This document shows positions 16,814 through 26,268 of a stretch of 64,000 nucleotides of DNA, one piece after another. Source of the stretch: JADJSS01 sp964490845 (lineage in GTDB: Bacteria > Bacteroidota > Bacteroidia > Chitinophagales > JADIYW01). Each line of letters begins with the position of its first letter. The first letter of the stretch is position 1. Location: the NCBI GenBank assembly GCA_964490845.1, contig CAZBED010000009.1, forward strand, positions 1 through 64,000, written 5' to 3'. Under the pieces are notes generated by a model. That model was not told the DNA's origin. It ran no database searches and saw only the letters and a program-made list of their open reading frames with translations. Made by a program: the position numbers and the translations under genes.

Positions 16814-17971
16814 ATGTACAATATGGAAAGAAATAGTTTCAAATGGCTGGTGTTGTGTTGTTTTTCTCTCTTGCTGTTTTCCTGCAAACAATTCAACGGA
16901 TATACTATCAACGGTTCTGTTAAGAATGGAAACAACATGAAAGTGTATCTGGAAGATATTTCTGAACAGGCGCCGGTCATTATCGATACAACTATCGTTC
17001 GTGATAATAAATTTGAAATAAAAAATTATTCGGATAACGGTATTTATCGTTTGCGGTTTGGTGAGGATGCCCGAAATTCCATATATCTTTTTATTCAGAA
17101 AAAAGATAATATCCGTATTGATGCTGATTTGGCAGAAATACAGCAATATATGGTGAGTGGCAGCAGAGGTTCCGGTCATATCAAAAATTTAGTAACCGCC
17201 TCCAAAACAAAATTCGCCGATGTAGATTCTACATTAATCCAATATAAAAATGCCCCAGAAAATCAACAAGATTCTTTGAAAACAATATATGAAAACACTA
17301 AAAGGAGCTATATCGCATTTGTGAAAGAATTTATTGAGAAAGAGGAAAATAACGATATTGCCTGTTTTGCCCTAAATTTTTTCGGACCTTTTTTAGAGAA
17401 TGAAGTTCCTTATCTGGTGGATATTACTGAAAAACTGCATAATGCGGCACCGGAATCAAAATATATTGACAACTGGTATCAGTCTATGCAGCGGTATAAA
17501 GAATCAGTTTTGGCCGAACAGCAAAGTGGTCTACCGGCAGGAATGACAGCCCCGGATATTATCCTGCAAAATCCGAATGGAGATACGATTCAATTGTCGG
17601 TCCTGAAAGGAAATATTGTATTGCTGGATTTCTGGGCAAGCTGGTGTCAGCCGTGCAGAATGGAAAATCCAAATGTGGTGAAATTGTATAAAGCCTATCA
17701 CACGAAAGGCCTGGAGATATTTTCGGTTTCTCTGGATGCCAATGCGGAACAGTGGAAGAAAGCAATAGCCAAGGATGGTCTTATTTGGACGCATCATGGC
17801 TCCGACTTCAGCGGCTGGCAATCACCGGTGGCACAGTTGTACAAAGTAACCTCAATTCCATGTACCTACTTACTGGACAAAAAGGGGGTAATTGTTGCCA
17901 GAAATTTGAGAGGTGCTGAGTTGGAGGAGAAAGTAAAAGAATTGCTGGCAAAAGACACACCGAATAACTAA
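16814..17971 (+). CDS. Thioredoxin-like (TlpA/AhpC-TSA) lipoprotein with DUF4369 domain
   Basis: A 385-residue protein. A lipoprotein signal (VLCCFSLLLFSCKQ) is followed by a beta-rich DUF4369 domain (GYTINGSVKNGNNMKVYLED), a helical linker, and a C-terminal TlpA-like thioredoxin fold from about residue 240. The redox motif WASWCQPCRMENP is near residue 276, and the cis-Pro segment SIPCTYLLDK is present. It would act as an envelope-anchored thiol-disulfide reductase, for example in cytochrome c or secreted-protein maturation. ATG codons at residues 1 and 4 are both possible starts. Confidence 0.9.
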   Translation: MYNMERNSFKWLVLCCFSLLLFSCKQFNGYTINGSVKNGNNMKVYLEDISEQAPVIIDTTIVRDNKFEIKNYSDNGIYRLRFGEDARNSIYLFIQKKDNIRIDADLAEIQQYMVSGSRGSGHIKNLVTASKTKFADVDSTLIQYKNAPENQQDSLKTIYENTKRSYIAFVKEFIEKEENNDIACFALNFFGPFLENEVPYLVDITEKLHNAAPESKYIDNWYQSMQRYKESVLAEQQSGLPAGMTAPDIILQNPNGDTIQLSVLKGNIVLLDFWASWCQPCRMENPNVVKLYKAYHTKGLEIFSVSLDANAEQWKKAIAKDGLIWTHHGSDFSGWQSPVAQLYKVTSIPCTYLLDKKGVIVARNLRGAELEEKVKELLAKDTPNN

Positions 17972-17980
17972 TTCACAGAA

Positions 17981-18844
17981 TTAATTTCCTGTATTTATTT
18001 TGGAGATATACTCCTGTAAAATCTTTAATTCTTCCCCCGTAAGATATAGAATGTCTTTGTTGTCAACGAGTGCTTTCCAGGGAGGAGCGGACTCATAGTC
18101 GTAGGTTCCGAAAATAATGACCGGTGTACCTTTTTTAACGATGAGGGTCTCATCTGCATTCAGCAGCCAGGCATCCGCCCAGTTGAATATCCAGAATGCA
18201 TCTTTTTGGAATAACCTAATACAGGAATGGCTGGCAGGATAACCCGGAAGGTCGTATTGATGCAACCCGATTCCGCCTCTGTTACTGATATTAAAATACC
18301 ACGGCATTCTCCAACTGCCATTTACAGTACTGATTTTAAGTTTCGCTTTATAGTTGGTATGAAATAAACCACTGGGCGTTATTGCTTTTTTCCGGCCTGT
18401 ACTGGTAGGCCCCCAGCGCACCAGACGGCCATTTTCATAAGCGCCAAATGCCTGTATCCGTTTGCAAATAAGAATAAGTTTGGAAATACTGTCACAGTCG
18501 TCAAGATGCCATGGAAATGGTGAATAAGGCATAATATCCGAATACACGGTATCGGGCAGAATAATTATTTTTCCTGTTTTTATTCTTGAAGGCGTCAGCC
18601 TGTTAAGTGCGGCGATAATTTCTTTTTGTTCAACGGAATATTTTTCATCATAATGCCTGAATGCAGCCGAATCGGTTAATGAATCGACAATATAGCGAAT
18701 ACTTATGAGGCTGTTTGATGCGGAATCAGCAGCGTTTGGTTCAGACAGTTCATTTTTATGATTAGGGGCACCTTTATTTTGAGAGCAACTGAAAAATGCT
18801 GCGATAATCAATAAACCCGATATGTATCTTCTGATTTTCATCAT
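17981..18844 (-). CDS. L,D-transpeptidase (YkuD) lipoprotein
   Basis: A 287-residue lipoprotein (ISGLLIIAAFFSCSQ). The YkuD catalytic region runs from about residue 130: WGPTSTGRKKAITPSGLF, then GIGLHQYDLPG and YPASHSCIRLF, which gives the His and the nucleophilic Cys (near 208). The usual SHGC is SHSC here, a mild change. Such enzymes form 3-3 peptidoglycan cross-links or attach proteins to the wall; in this lineage the role is unassigned. Its stop lies 9 bases from that of the convergent thioredoxin-like gene. Confidence 0.88.
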   Translation of the reverse strand: MMKIRRYISGLLIIAAFFSCSQNKGAPNHKNELSEPNAADSASNSLISIRYIVDSLTDSAAFRHYDEKYSVEQKEIIAALNRLTPSRIKTGKIIILPDTVYSDIMPYSPFPWHLDDCDSISKLILICKRIQAFGAYENGRLVRWGPTSTGRKKAITPSGLFHTNYKAKLKISTVNGSWRMPWYFNISNRGGIGLHQYDLPGYPASHSCIRLFQKDAFWIFNWADAWLLNADETLIVKKGTPVIIFGTYDYESAPPWKALVDNKDILYLTGEELKILQEYISKINTGN

Positions 18845-18892
18845 TCAACAACACTGCCCTTTAATGACTAACCCATTCAAGCCCTGTATCAG

Positions 18893-20488
18893 CTATTCCA
18901 GGCACGCCTTTACAAAAGTACAAAATAACGGATGTGGCTTTAAAATGGTACTTTTTAGCTCAGGATGAAACTGTACGCCGATAAAATACTTGTGAGCAGG
19001 TATCTCAATAATTTCAACGAGATCGGAATCGGGGTTAAATCCGCTGGCAATCATTCTTTTGTCTTCAAAAAGATGAAGGTATTTATTATTGAATTCGTAG
19101 CGGTGGCGGTGCCGTTCCGAAATCATCGTTTCTCCGTAAATTTTATGAGCAAGTGAATTTTCTTTAATCTTGCAGGAATATGCGCCTAAACGCATGGTGC
19201 CGCCCATATTTACAATTGTTTTTTGTTCCTGCATCATATCAATCACCGGACTAGGCGTATTCTGATGCATTTCGGTGGAGTTCGCATTTTCCAGTTTCAG
19301 TACATTGCGGGCAAATTCAATAACCGCCATCTGCATGCCTAAGCAAACGCCGAAGAACGGAACGTTATTTTCCCGGGCATATTCAATGGCATATATTTTC
19401 CCGTCCATTCCGCGCTGCCCGAATCCCGGCGCAACAAAAATCCCGTTTAAATGGCCTAATTTTTCTTTCAGGTTGTTTTTATTGATTTCTTCGGAATGAA
19501 TACGTTCCACATTCACTTTGCATTCATTTTTGGCTCCTGCATGAATGAACGATTCATAAATCGAAATGTAGGCGTCTTTTAACTCAATATATTTCCCGAT
19601 AAGTCCGATGGTTATTTCTTTTTTCGGGAATTTATAACGTTTTAAAAAATCATTCCACTCTGTCAGGTCTGCATCCGGAACATTGGTATACCCGAATTTT
19701 TCCAATACAATCTCATCCAGCTTCTCTTTTTTCAAATACAGCGGAACGTCATAAATCGTTTCGGCATCCAGTGCTTCAATAACGGAACCGTAATCCACAT
19801 TGCAGAATTCAGAAATTTTTCGTTTTCGCTCATTTCCCAAGGGTATCTCTGTACGGCAAACAATGATATGAGGCTGAACACCGTAGGATTGCAGTTCCTT
19901 TACGCTGTGCTGAGTAGGTTTGGTTTTTAACTCTTTCGCAGATGCCAGATATGGTACCAATGTCAGGTGTATGACCATATAGTCTTTAGCCGGTAATTGC
20001 CATTTCAGCTGACGTATTGCTTCAATAAACGGAAGTGATTCGATATCGCCGACAGTACCGCCAATCTCAGTAAGGATAATATCATACTGGTCGGAATTGC
20101 CCAGCAACAACATCCGTCTTTTGATTTCATCCGTGATATGAGGAATCACCTGAACGGTTTTGCCTAGATAATCACCACGGCGTTCGCGGTTTATGACTTC
20201 CTGATATATTTTTCCGGTGGTGACATTATTGGCCTGTGAAGTGTGTACGCCTAAAAATCGTTCGTAATGGCCTAAATCTAAATCGGTTTCGGCGCCGTCT
20301 TCCGTCACATAGCATTCTCCGTGCTCATACGGATTCATGGTACCCGGGTCAATATTGATATACGGGTCGAATTTTTGTATGGTTACTTTAAGTCCGCGGG
20401 ATTGAAGAAGTTTTGCCAGTGATGCGGCTAATATGCCTTTTCCGAGAGAAGAGGTAACACCACCGGTAACGAAGATAAATTTTGCCAT
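18893..20488 (-). CDS. pyrG: CTP synthase
   Basis: A 531-residue CTP synthase, which aminates UTP using glutamine-derived ammonia. The amidoligase domain starts at once (KFIFVTGGVTSSLGKGI, then KFDPYINIDPGTMNPYEHGE), and the glutamine amidotransferase domain follows from about 290 with the catalytic Cys in FFGVCLGMQMA (near 380) and the His-Glu pair in FHPELKS near the end. With pyrC it is one of two pyrimidine genes in the window, but they are not linked as an operon. Confidence 0.98.
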   Translation of the reverse strand: MAKFIFVTGGVTSSLGKGILAASLAKLLQSRGLKVTIQKFDPYINIDPGTMNPYEHGECYVTEDGAETDLDLGHYERFLGVHTSQANNVTTGKIYQEVINRERRGDYLGKTVQVIPHITDEIKRRMLLLGNSDQYDIILTEIGGTVGDIESLPFIEAIRQLKWQLPAKDYMVIHLTLVPYLASAKELKTKPTQHSVKELQSYGVQPHIIVCRTEIPLGNERKRKISEFCNVDYGSVIEALDAETIYDVPLYLKKEKLDEIVLEKFGYTNVPDADLTEWNDFLKRYKFPKKEITIGLIGKYIELKDAYISIYESFIHAGAKNECKVNVERIHSEEINKNNLKEKLGHLNGIFVAPGFGQRGMDGKIYAIEYARENNVPFFGVCLGMQMAVIEFARNVLKLENANSTEMHQNTPSPVIDMMQEQKTIVNMGGTMRLGAYSCKIKENSLAHKIYGETMISERHRHRYEFNNKYLHLFEDKRMIASGFNPDSDLVEIIEIPAHKYFIGVQFHPELKSTILKPHPLFCTFVKACLE

Positions 20489-20578
20489 AACGTAGACTGC
20501 TTGTTATGGACTGTAAAGTTAAGTTGTAGAACTGAAAATGAAAATTAAATGGGATATAATTTTATAGAAACCAAAAAC

Positions 20579-21187
20579 TTAATATTGCTTATCCCGTACT
20601 TTATATTCAAATTTCTGATTTCCAATCCTGTAATTGAAGAATAACGGTTCCTTGTCGTCCCTGCTCACTTCATAGGCGAACAATTTTGCACGGTAAAATT
20701 CTTTCGGCGGCATGACCTCCTGAAAGAATTTTTGAATATTCGACATGTCTATTTCAGCAGAATCGGATTGGAGATGATACATTTTTAAGGCGTAACTGAC
20801 ATTGCTGTATGCAAATTCCGGATCGGAGTTGGATAAATGGCAGCTTTTAATAAACCCGGACAGGTTAAACGGTTGATTTGTGAAATTATCAATGGACAAA
20901 TCAACAATCAGATAGGAAAATCCCTCGCTGATATTTTCGGTCTCATCTTTTACCTTGTAATCAATGATATTGTAAATAGTGACGATGGCGCTGTCCGTTT
21001 TTGACTGATGGAGAAATTTCTCTCTGTATGATTTATCGCGTTTATAGGTGTATCGTTGTTCCTGCAGTTGTTCTTCCGTTAAGCCTTCCGGAATATCAAT
21101 ATAGTTTTCATCCTTTGTATTAAAAAGGTCACAGGATGATGTAACAACAAAGGTGAAAAGCGTCAATAATAGGTTACGGTAGTTCAT
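20579..21187 (-). CDS. Lipoprotein, function unknown
   Basis: A 202-residue protein with a lipoprotein signal (LLLTLFTFVVTSSCDLFN). The body contains a beta-rich DUF4352-like or immunoglobulin-like pattern (AIVTIYNIIDYKVKDE, FSYLIVDLSIDNFTNQPF), which in such lipoproteins often measures a folded extracytoplasmic domain of unknown role. Its start overlaps the stop of the upstream methyltransferase by 4 bases (ATGA type), so the two are translationally coupled. Confidence 0.65.
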   Translation of the reverse strand: MNYRNLLLTLFTFVVTSSCDLFNTKDENYIDIPEGLTEEQLQEQRYTYKRDKSYREKFLHQSKTDSAIVTIYNIIDYKVKDETENISEGFSYLIVDLSIDNFTNQPFNLSGFIKSCHLSNSDPEFAYSNVSYALKMYHLQSDSAEIDMSNIQKFFQEVMPPKEFYRAKLFAYEVSRDDKEPLFFNYRIGNQKFEYKVRDKQY

Positions 21188-22374
21188 ACGACTGGTTTAG
21201 GTGTTCGTTTGCTGCCTTCATAAATTTCATACAGGCAAAACAGGCAGTCTAATTTACCATTTATTACCGGAAATTTTCGCATCGGTTTCAGGCCAATGAG
21301 TTTTAATCCTTCCATATTATTCGATATAATGCCGCAGGTATATCCGGTAAAGTGGTGTTTGAACGCGTCACCGATTTGCTTATATAATCTGTCTATTTCG
21401 TAGGTTTGCATACGCTCCCCATAAGGTGGGTTGATAATGAGTGTGCCGTTGCCCATTGGCGGAATCATTTTCTGTATACTGGCTTCCCTGATTTCAATGG
21501 TATTGGTGAATCCTGCTTTCCGGACATTATTCTGCGCGATGAAAACCGATTTCTTGTTATTATCGGATCCGATAATTTTATAAGGGAAATCGATAATGGC
21601 ATTTTTTAGCTGAATGACAATTTTTTTGTAGAGCGCTTCTTTGAAGTTTTTCCAGTTCTTAAAACAAAAATAATTTCTATCTAGATTCGGCGCTTTGCAG
21701 ATGGCCATACTCGCTGCTTCTATAACGATGGTGCCGCTGCCGCACATGGCATCCACAAAATGTGACTGCCTGTCCCATTTGCTCAGTAAAATCAGGCCGG
21801 CAGCCAGCACTTCATTGATTGGAGCTATTGTTTGCTCAACCCTGTTGCCACGCTGGTGCAAAGAGGTACCTGAACTATCCAGTGAAATGGTTACTTTATC
21901 TCTGCTGATGTGCAGGTTAAAAAGAATATCCGGTTTTTCTGTGTTTACGTCCGGACGCCGGTCATTATTGTACTTACGGAAGCGGTCGCAGATAGCATCC
22001 TTTAATTTTAGAGAAGCAAACTGTGTATGTTTGAAAAAATCTGACTGAATGGTGAAATCAATGGCAAAACTCTGTGTGATGTCCATATAATCTTCCCAGG
22101 GCAATCGGATGCCAAAGGCATACAGGTCTTCAGGAGAGGATGATTCAAACTCAAAAAGCGGAACCAGCACCTTCAGGCATGTGCGGAGTTCCAGATTGCA
22201 GCGGTATAATAGCTCTGTGTCATAATCACAAACGACGGCGCGTTTGATGATTTCTATGTTTTTAGCCTGTAATCCGGCCAATTCGTCCGCCAGAACCTGC
22301 TCTAACCCCTGAAAGGTTTTACATATAATTTTAGTTTCAAAAACGTTCACTGCCCAAAAGTAAGATTTTATCAA
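21184..22374 (-). CDS. THUMP-domain 23S rRNA methyltransferase (RlmL N-half-like)
   Basis: A 396-residue RNA methyltransferase of the YpsC/RlmL N-terminal type. A THUMP domain (about 20-160) precedes a Rossmann fold with the SAM loop FVDAMCGSGTIVIEAA near 205 and the catalytic NPPYGERM near 313, which indicates N2-guanine methylation, most likely G2445 of 23S rRNA. The RlmK half of the E. coli fusion is absent, as usual in this lineage. The start is uncertain: a TACTTTTG -7-like box (22355-22362, minus strand) lies inside the first codons and a GTG follows at 22350, so a leaderless GTG start giving VNVFETK is possible. Confidence 0.9.
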   Translation of the reverse strand: MIKSYFWAVNVFETKIICKTFQGLEQVLADELAGLQAKNIEIIKRAVVCDYDTELLYRCNLELRTCLKVLVPLFEFESSSPEDLYAFGIRLPWEDYMDITQSFAIDFTIQSDFFKHTQFASLKLKDAICDRFRKYNNDRRPDVNTEKPDILFNLHISRDKVTISLDSSGTSLHQRGNRVEQTIAPINEVLAAGLILLSKWDRQSHFVDAMCGSGTIVIEAASMAICKAPNLDRNYFCFKNWKNFKEALYKKIVIQLKNAIIDFPYKIIGSDNNKKSVFIAQNNVRKAGFTNTIEIREASIQKMIPPMGNGTLIINPPYGERMQTYEIDRLYKQIGDAFKHHFTGYTCGIISNNMEGLKLIGLKPMRKFPVINGKLDCLFCLYEIYEGSKRTPKPVV

Positions 22375-22395
22375 TCAATTTTCTATATTTAGTAC

Positions 22396-23157
22396 ATGAA
22401 TGCTCATGACAAAAAACAGACGGAGCTGCAAAAGTTGTTGCATTTTCTGCAGGTAAAAGAGGAGGAGTCATTTACCTTTTTAGAGAAATTAACCAAAGAT
22501 GAATTGCAGCAGCTGCGTTTACAGATTATCGGTATTTCCCATCTGGAACAGACGGATATCTGGAAGCGACTGACCGGTGTTTCCAAGTTTATGCCGAATT
22601 TTATGAATGCCAAAGTGGCTGAAACTGTTCTGGGCCCCCTGATTGCAGCTAACATGAGTTATCACATGCCGGCGCGCGATGCCATATCCATTATGCGGCA
22701 CATGAGTATTTCCTTCCTCGCAACAGTTTCAGATTACATGACACCGGAAAATGCAAAAACTCTGATTAATCAGATTCCAATGGATATATTAAAGAAGGTG
22801 ACAACAGAACTGATGCGCAATAAAAAATTTATTACTGCTGCCGGTTTTGTAGATGTTTCTGATGTCAGCAGGCTGGTCGAGTTGTCTAAAATCATTTATA
22901 GTGAAGATGATCTGATCCGGATTTCTTCATATGTCGAGAATAAAAGTTATATCGCGAAGATTGTGGAAGGATTTGATGACGCCAGATTAAAACGAATTAT
23001 ACAGGTGGCCTATCAGGAGAATATGCAGGATGAGGTGTTAACGGTCTTTACACACTTGTCCAACAAAGAAGTACAACGTGTTTTGAGAATTATTAATACC
23101 TTACCCGATGTGATGAAAGATAAAGTATTGATAGATTTTGAAACCCGAATAAATTAA
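22396..23157 (+). CDS. Conserved alpha-helical protein, function unknown
   Basis: A 253-residue, almost entirely helical cytoplasmic protein with no signal or membrane span. It looks like a string of short helical hairpins, e.g. NAKTLINQIPMDILKKVTTELM and FITAAGFVDVSDVSRLVELSKI, somewhat like MgtE N-domain or HEAT-type superhelices, but I cannot assign a family. Its start is only 21 bases from the divergent methyltransferase start, and a TATATTTA box (22384-22391) lies 4 bases before its ATG, so the mRNA may be nearly leaderless. It is 24 bases ahead of the oxidoreductase and probably heads that operon. Confidence 0.7.
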   Translation: MNAHDKKQTELQKLLHFLQVKEEESFTFLEKLTKDELQQLRLQIIGISHLEQTDIWKRLTGVSKFMPNFMNAKVAETVLGPLIAANMSYHMPARDAISIMRHMSISFLATVSDYMTPENAKTLINQIPMDILKKVTTELMRNKKFITAAGFVDVSDVSRLVELSKIIYSEDDLIRISSYVENKSYIAKIVEGFDDARLKRIIQVAYQENMQDEVLTVFTHLSNKEVQRVLRIINTLPDVMKDKVLIDFETRIN

Positions 23158-23181
23158 ACATATTTATAAAGTAAAAAACGT

Positions 23182-24795
23182 ATGTCCAGTCCATTATTTC
23201 AATCGTATAAGCAGCGTCCTCATATTGAGGACCATTATGATGTGATATGTATCGGTTCGGGTTTAGGAAGCCTTACTACCGCTTCCATATTGGCCAAAAA
23301 AGGCAAGAAAGTTCTGATTTGCGAGAAACATACTACTCCGGGAGGATTTACGCATGTATTCACCCGTAACGATTATGAATGGGATGTCGGATTGCACTAT
23401 GTCGGCGATATGGACAGGAAAGGTTCTCTGCTGCGTGTAGTGTTTGAATACATTACAGACAAAAATCTGAAATGGGCCGATATGGGTGAGGTGTATGACC
23501 GGATTGTTATTCAAGGCAGGACGTATGAATACGTCAAAGGGTTGCAGGCCTGGAAAAAGAGGATGAAAGAATATTTCCCTTCAGAAAATGATGCGCGTGC
23601 CATAGATAAATATGTGGAGCTTTTATTTGATGTCAATAAAACATCGAAAGGCTATTTTATGCAGAAAGCTTTGCCGGATTTTGTGCGATTTTTTGCGTCA
23701 TCATTTATGAGCAGGGGCTATGAAAAATACTACAAACAAACTACCAGGGAGGTGCTGGATCAGATTTCAGATAATGAAGAACTGAAGGCTGTGCTGTCAG
23801 CTCAGTTCGGTGATTATGGAATGCCGCCCTCCAAAAGCAGTTTTGTAATTCATGCAGCGGTGGCATTGCATTATATGAACGGTGGTTTTTACCCGGTAGG
23901 CGGCAGTGAAGAAATTTTTAATACTATCGCCCCGGGTATTCTGAAAGCAGGTGGAAATATTCTGATAGGAGCCGGTGTAAAGGAAATACTCATTGAAAAC
24001 GGCACCGCGAAAGGCGTGGTGATGCAGGATGGCAGAATTATAAAAAGTGATATCGTGGTGAGTGGAGCCGGAGTGCATATCACGTACAAGAATTTAATTC
24101 CGGAGTGTGAAAAAGTATATATTAAACACCTCGACGAAGCCTTGAATTTGCCTCAGTCATACGGTCATTTAAGTTTGTACATCGGCCTGAAACATACGGC
24201 AGAAGAGTTGCAGTTGCCAAAAGCGAATTACTGGATTTATCCAAACGGACCTGACCACGACAAAGCTATCGATGACTACTTGCAGGATTATAACCATGAA
24301 TTTCCGGTGGTCTATATCTCTTTCCCGGCAGCCAAAAATCCTAAATTTGAAGAGAAATATCCGGGCCGGTCGACGATAGAAATTATCACTGTAGCCAAAT
24401 ACGACTGGTTCAGGCAATGGGAGGATACCCGATGGAAAAAGAGAGGGGAGGAATATGATGCCCTGAAAGAAAAATTTGCCCAACGGCTTTTGGAACATTT
24501 ATACAAATATGAACCCCAGCTGAGAGGCAAGATTGATATGTACGAATTATCAACGCCTATAACCACCAAGCATTTCTGCAATTACATCAATGGTGAAATT
24601 TATGGTTTAGATCATGATCCGAATCGGTTTGCCAAGGATTTTTTAAAACCAACAACACCAATAAAGAATCTTTATCTTACAGGGCAGGATATTGTAACGG
24701 TGGGAATCGGCGGTGCGCTGATGAGTGGTGTACTGACCGCCTCTTCCATCCTCCGCAGTAATTTGATTAATGAAATTGTAAAAACAGCTAAATAA
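23182..24795 (+). CDS. CrtI/retinol-saturase-like FAD oxidoreductase
   Basis: A 537-residue flavoprotein. The N-terminal dinucleotide fold is DVICIGSGLGSLTTASILAKKG with EKHTTPGGFTH following, the phytoene desaturase/all-trans-retinol 13,14-reductase pattern. The C-terminal FAD segment is YLTGQDIVTVGIGGALMSG. The family reduces or isomerises polyene double bonds of carotenoids or related lipids; no carotenoid genes are adjacent. The next gene is an SDR 26 bases downstream, so the pair may modify the same lipid. Confidence 0.88.
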   Translation: MSSPLFQSYKQRPHIEDHYDVICIGSGLGSLTTASILAKKGKKVLICEKHTTPGGFTHVFTRNDYEWDVGLHYVGDMDRKGSLLRVVFEYITDKNLKWADMGEVYDRIVIQGRTYEYVKGLQAWKKRMKEYFPSENDARAIDKYVELLFDVNKTSKGYFMQKALPDFVRFFASSFMSRGYEKYYKQTTREVLDQISDNEELKAVLSAQFGDYGMPPSKSSFVIHAAVALHYMNGGFYPVGGSEEIFNTIAPGILKAGGNILIGAGVKEILIENGTAKGVVMQDGRIIKSDIVVSGAGVHITYKNLIPECEKVYIKHLDEALNLPQSYGHLSLYIGLKHTAEELQLPKANYWIYPNGPDHDKAIDDYLQDYNHEFPVVYISFPAAKNPKFEEKYPGRSTIEIITVAKYDWFRQWEDTRWKKRGEEYDALKEKFAQRLLEHLYKYEPQLRGKIDMYELSTPITTKHFCNYINGEIYGLDHDPNRFAKDFLKPTTPIKNLYLTGQDIVTVGIGGALMSGVLTASSILRSNLINEIVKTAK

Positions 24796-24821
24796 TTTAT
24801 TGCTTATCTAAAAAAAGTTTT

Positions 24822-25631
24822 ATGGATCAAAAGTTTTTGGAAAAATATGGAAGTTGGGCACTTATTACAGGAGCCTCCAGCGGTATTGGGGTGGAGTTCG
24901 CCAATCAGATTGCAGATAAAGGATTAAATATTGTACTGGTTGCCCGCAGAAGGCAGTTGCTGGAATCGGTTTCCGCAGATTTGGAGAAAAAATACAATAT
25001 ACAAACCAGAGTTGTGGAAGCAGACTTAAGTAAAGATGGTTTCCAGTCGGATATCCTTGATGCTACCAAAGACCTGGAAATAGGTTTGCTGGTGAACAAT
25101 GCCGGTATGAACTGTGAAGGCCATTTTTACCGTGGAAGTCTGGAACGAAACCTGCAGATGCTGCAATTGAATACTAAAGCTCCGTTCATATTAGGATATG
25201 AGTTTGGTAAACAATTTATCAGCCGGGGTAAAGGGGGTATCATTTTCACTTCCAGTATCAGCGCGTTCAATGCGCATCCTTATTTGTCGCATTATGCCGC
25301 CACCAAGGCATATATCCTGTCATTGGCGGAAAGTATGAATTACGAATTCAAGGATAAGAATGTAGATGTGATGGCGCTGTGCCCGGGTATGACAAAATCG
25401 GAGATGACCAAAGGTATGAAAGACGGGCCAATGCTGATGGAAGCGGCGCCGGTCGTCAAGGCAGCTTTAGATAATTTAGGAAAAGAAGCATACGTAGTGC
25501 CGGGCCTCATCAATAAAGCGCAGGTATTTATCAATAGCCGGATATTAAACAGAGACGGTGCCAAAAGTCTGTCAGGTGCTGTCCTGAAAAAAGTATTGCC
25601 GGGGGTGGCTAAAAAGAAAACTAAATCTTAA
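24822..25631 (+). CDS. Short-chain dehydrogenase/reductase
   Basis: A 269-residue classical SDR. The NADP-binding loop is LITGASSGIGVEFA, with NNAGMN, the catalytic Ser in FTSSISAF and the YAATKAY motif (Y-x3-K), all in register. A basic RRR after the second strand favours NADPH. It resembles the fatty-acyl or 3-ketoacyl reductase subgroup (DltE-like). Its TAA stop overlaps the rhomboid ATG by one base (TAATG), so translation is coupled. Confidence 0.92.
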   Translation: MDQKFLEKYGSWALITGASSGIGVEFANQIADKGLNIVLVARRRQLLESVSADLEKKYNIQTRVVEADLSKDGFQSDILDATKDLEIGLLVNNAGMNCEGHFYRGSLERNLQMLQLNTKAPFILGYEFGKQFISRGKGGIIFTSSISAFNAHPYLSHYAATKAYILSLAESMNYEFKDKNVDVMALCPGMTKSEMTKGMKDGPMLMEAAPVVKAALDNLGKEAYVVPGLINKAQVFINSRILNRDGAKSLSGAVLKKVLPGVAKKKTKS

Positions 25632-26239
25632 TGGTAACATTCATTATAATAGGCATCACGGTGTTGGTGAGTATCCTGGCATTTTCCAATCAGGATTTAT
25701 TTTCAAAGCTGGTGTTTAATCCGTACGTAATTCACCAAAGAAGACAATATTACCGCTTTATTACTGCCGGATTTCTTCATGCTGATTTTATGCATTTGTT
25801 TTTCAATATGTACGCCTTGTTTCTCTTTGGAAAATATACAGAGCATGCGTTAGATCAGATTTATTCCGGTTTCGGTTCTGTATTATTCGGTATATTATAT
25901 TTTTCAGCACTTGTGATGAGTTCCATTTTTTCGTACAATAAACACATCGAAAATCCACGATACAACGCTGTTGGTGCTTCCGGAGCTGTATCAGCGGTAT
26001 TGTTTGCGAGTATCATCATTTATCCGGAAATGCGGCTGATGATTTTTCCGATTCCGTTTTTTATTCCTTCTTATATTGTCGGACCTTTGTATTTGTTGTA
26101 TTCGTTTTATATGGGAAGAAATGGTACGGATAATATCGGCCATGACGCCCATCTTTTCGGAGCGTTATGGGGGATATTATTTATTTTAATTATCTGGAAA
26201 GATGCGCTGAGTAATTTTATACAGCAGGTATTTGGATAA
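25631..26239 (+). CDS. Rhomboid-family intramembrane serine protease
   Basis: A 202-residue, six-helix membrane protein. The family HADFMHLFFNMYALFLFG segment near 50, the nucleophile motif GASGAVSAV (Ser near 117) and the partner His in GHDAHLFGALWG (near 175) are all present, so it should be an active protease cleaving membrane-anchored substrates. Substrates cannot be predicted; the SDR and CrtI-like genes in the same operon give no clear lead. Confidence 0.92.
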   Translation: MVTFIIIGITVLVSILAFSNQDLFSKLVFNPYVIHQRRQYYRFITAGFLHADFMHLFFNMYALFLFGKYTEHALDQIYSGFGSVLFGILYFSALVMSSIFSYNKHIENPRYNAVGASGAVSAVLFASIIIYPEMRLMIFPIPFFIPSYIVGPLYLLYSFYMGRNGTDNIGHDAHLFGALWGILFILIIWKDALSNFIQQVFG

Positions 26240-26268
26240 TCAGTAAAATTCTAATCATTTATTTTGTT

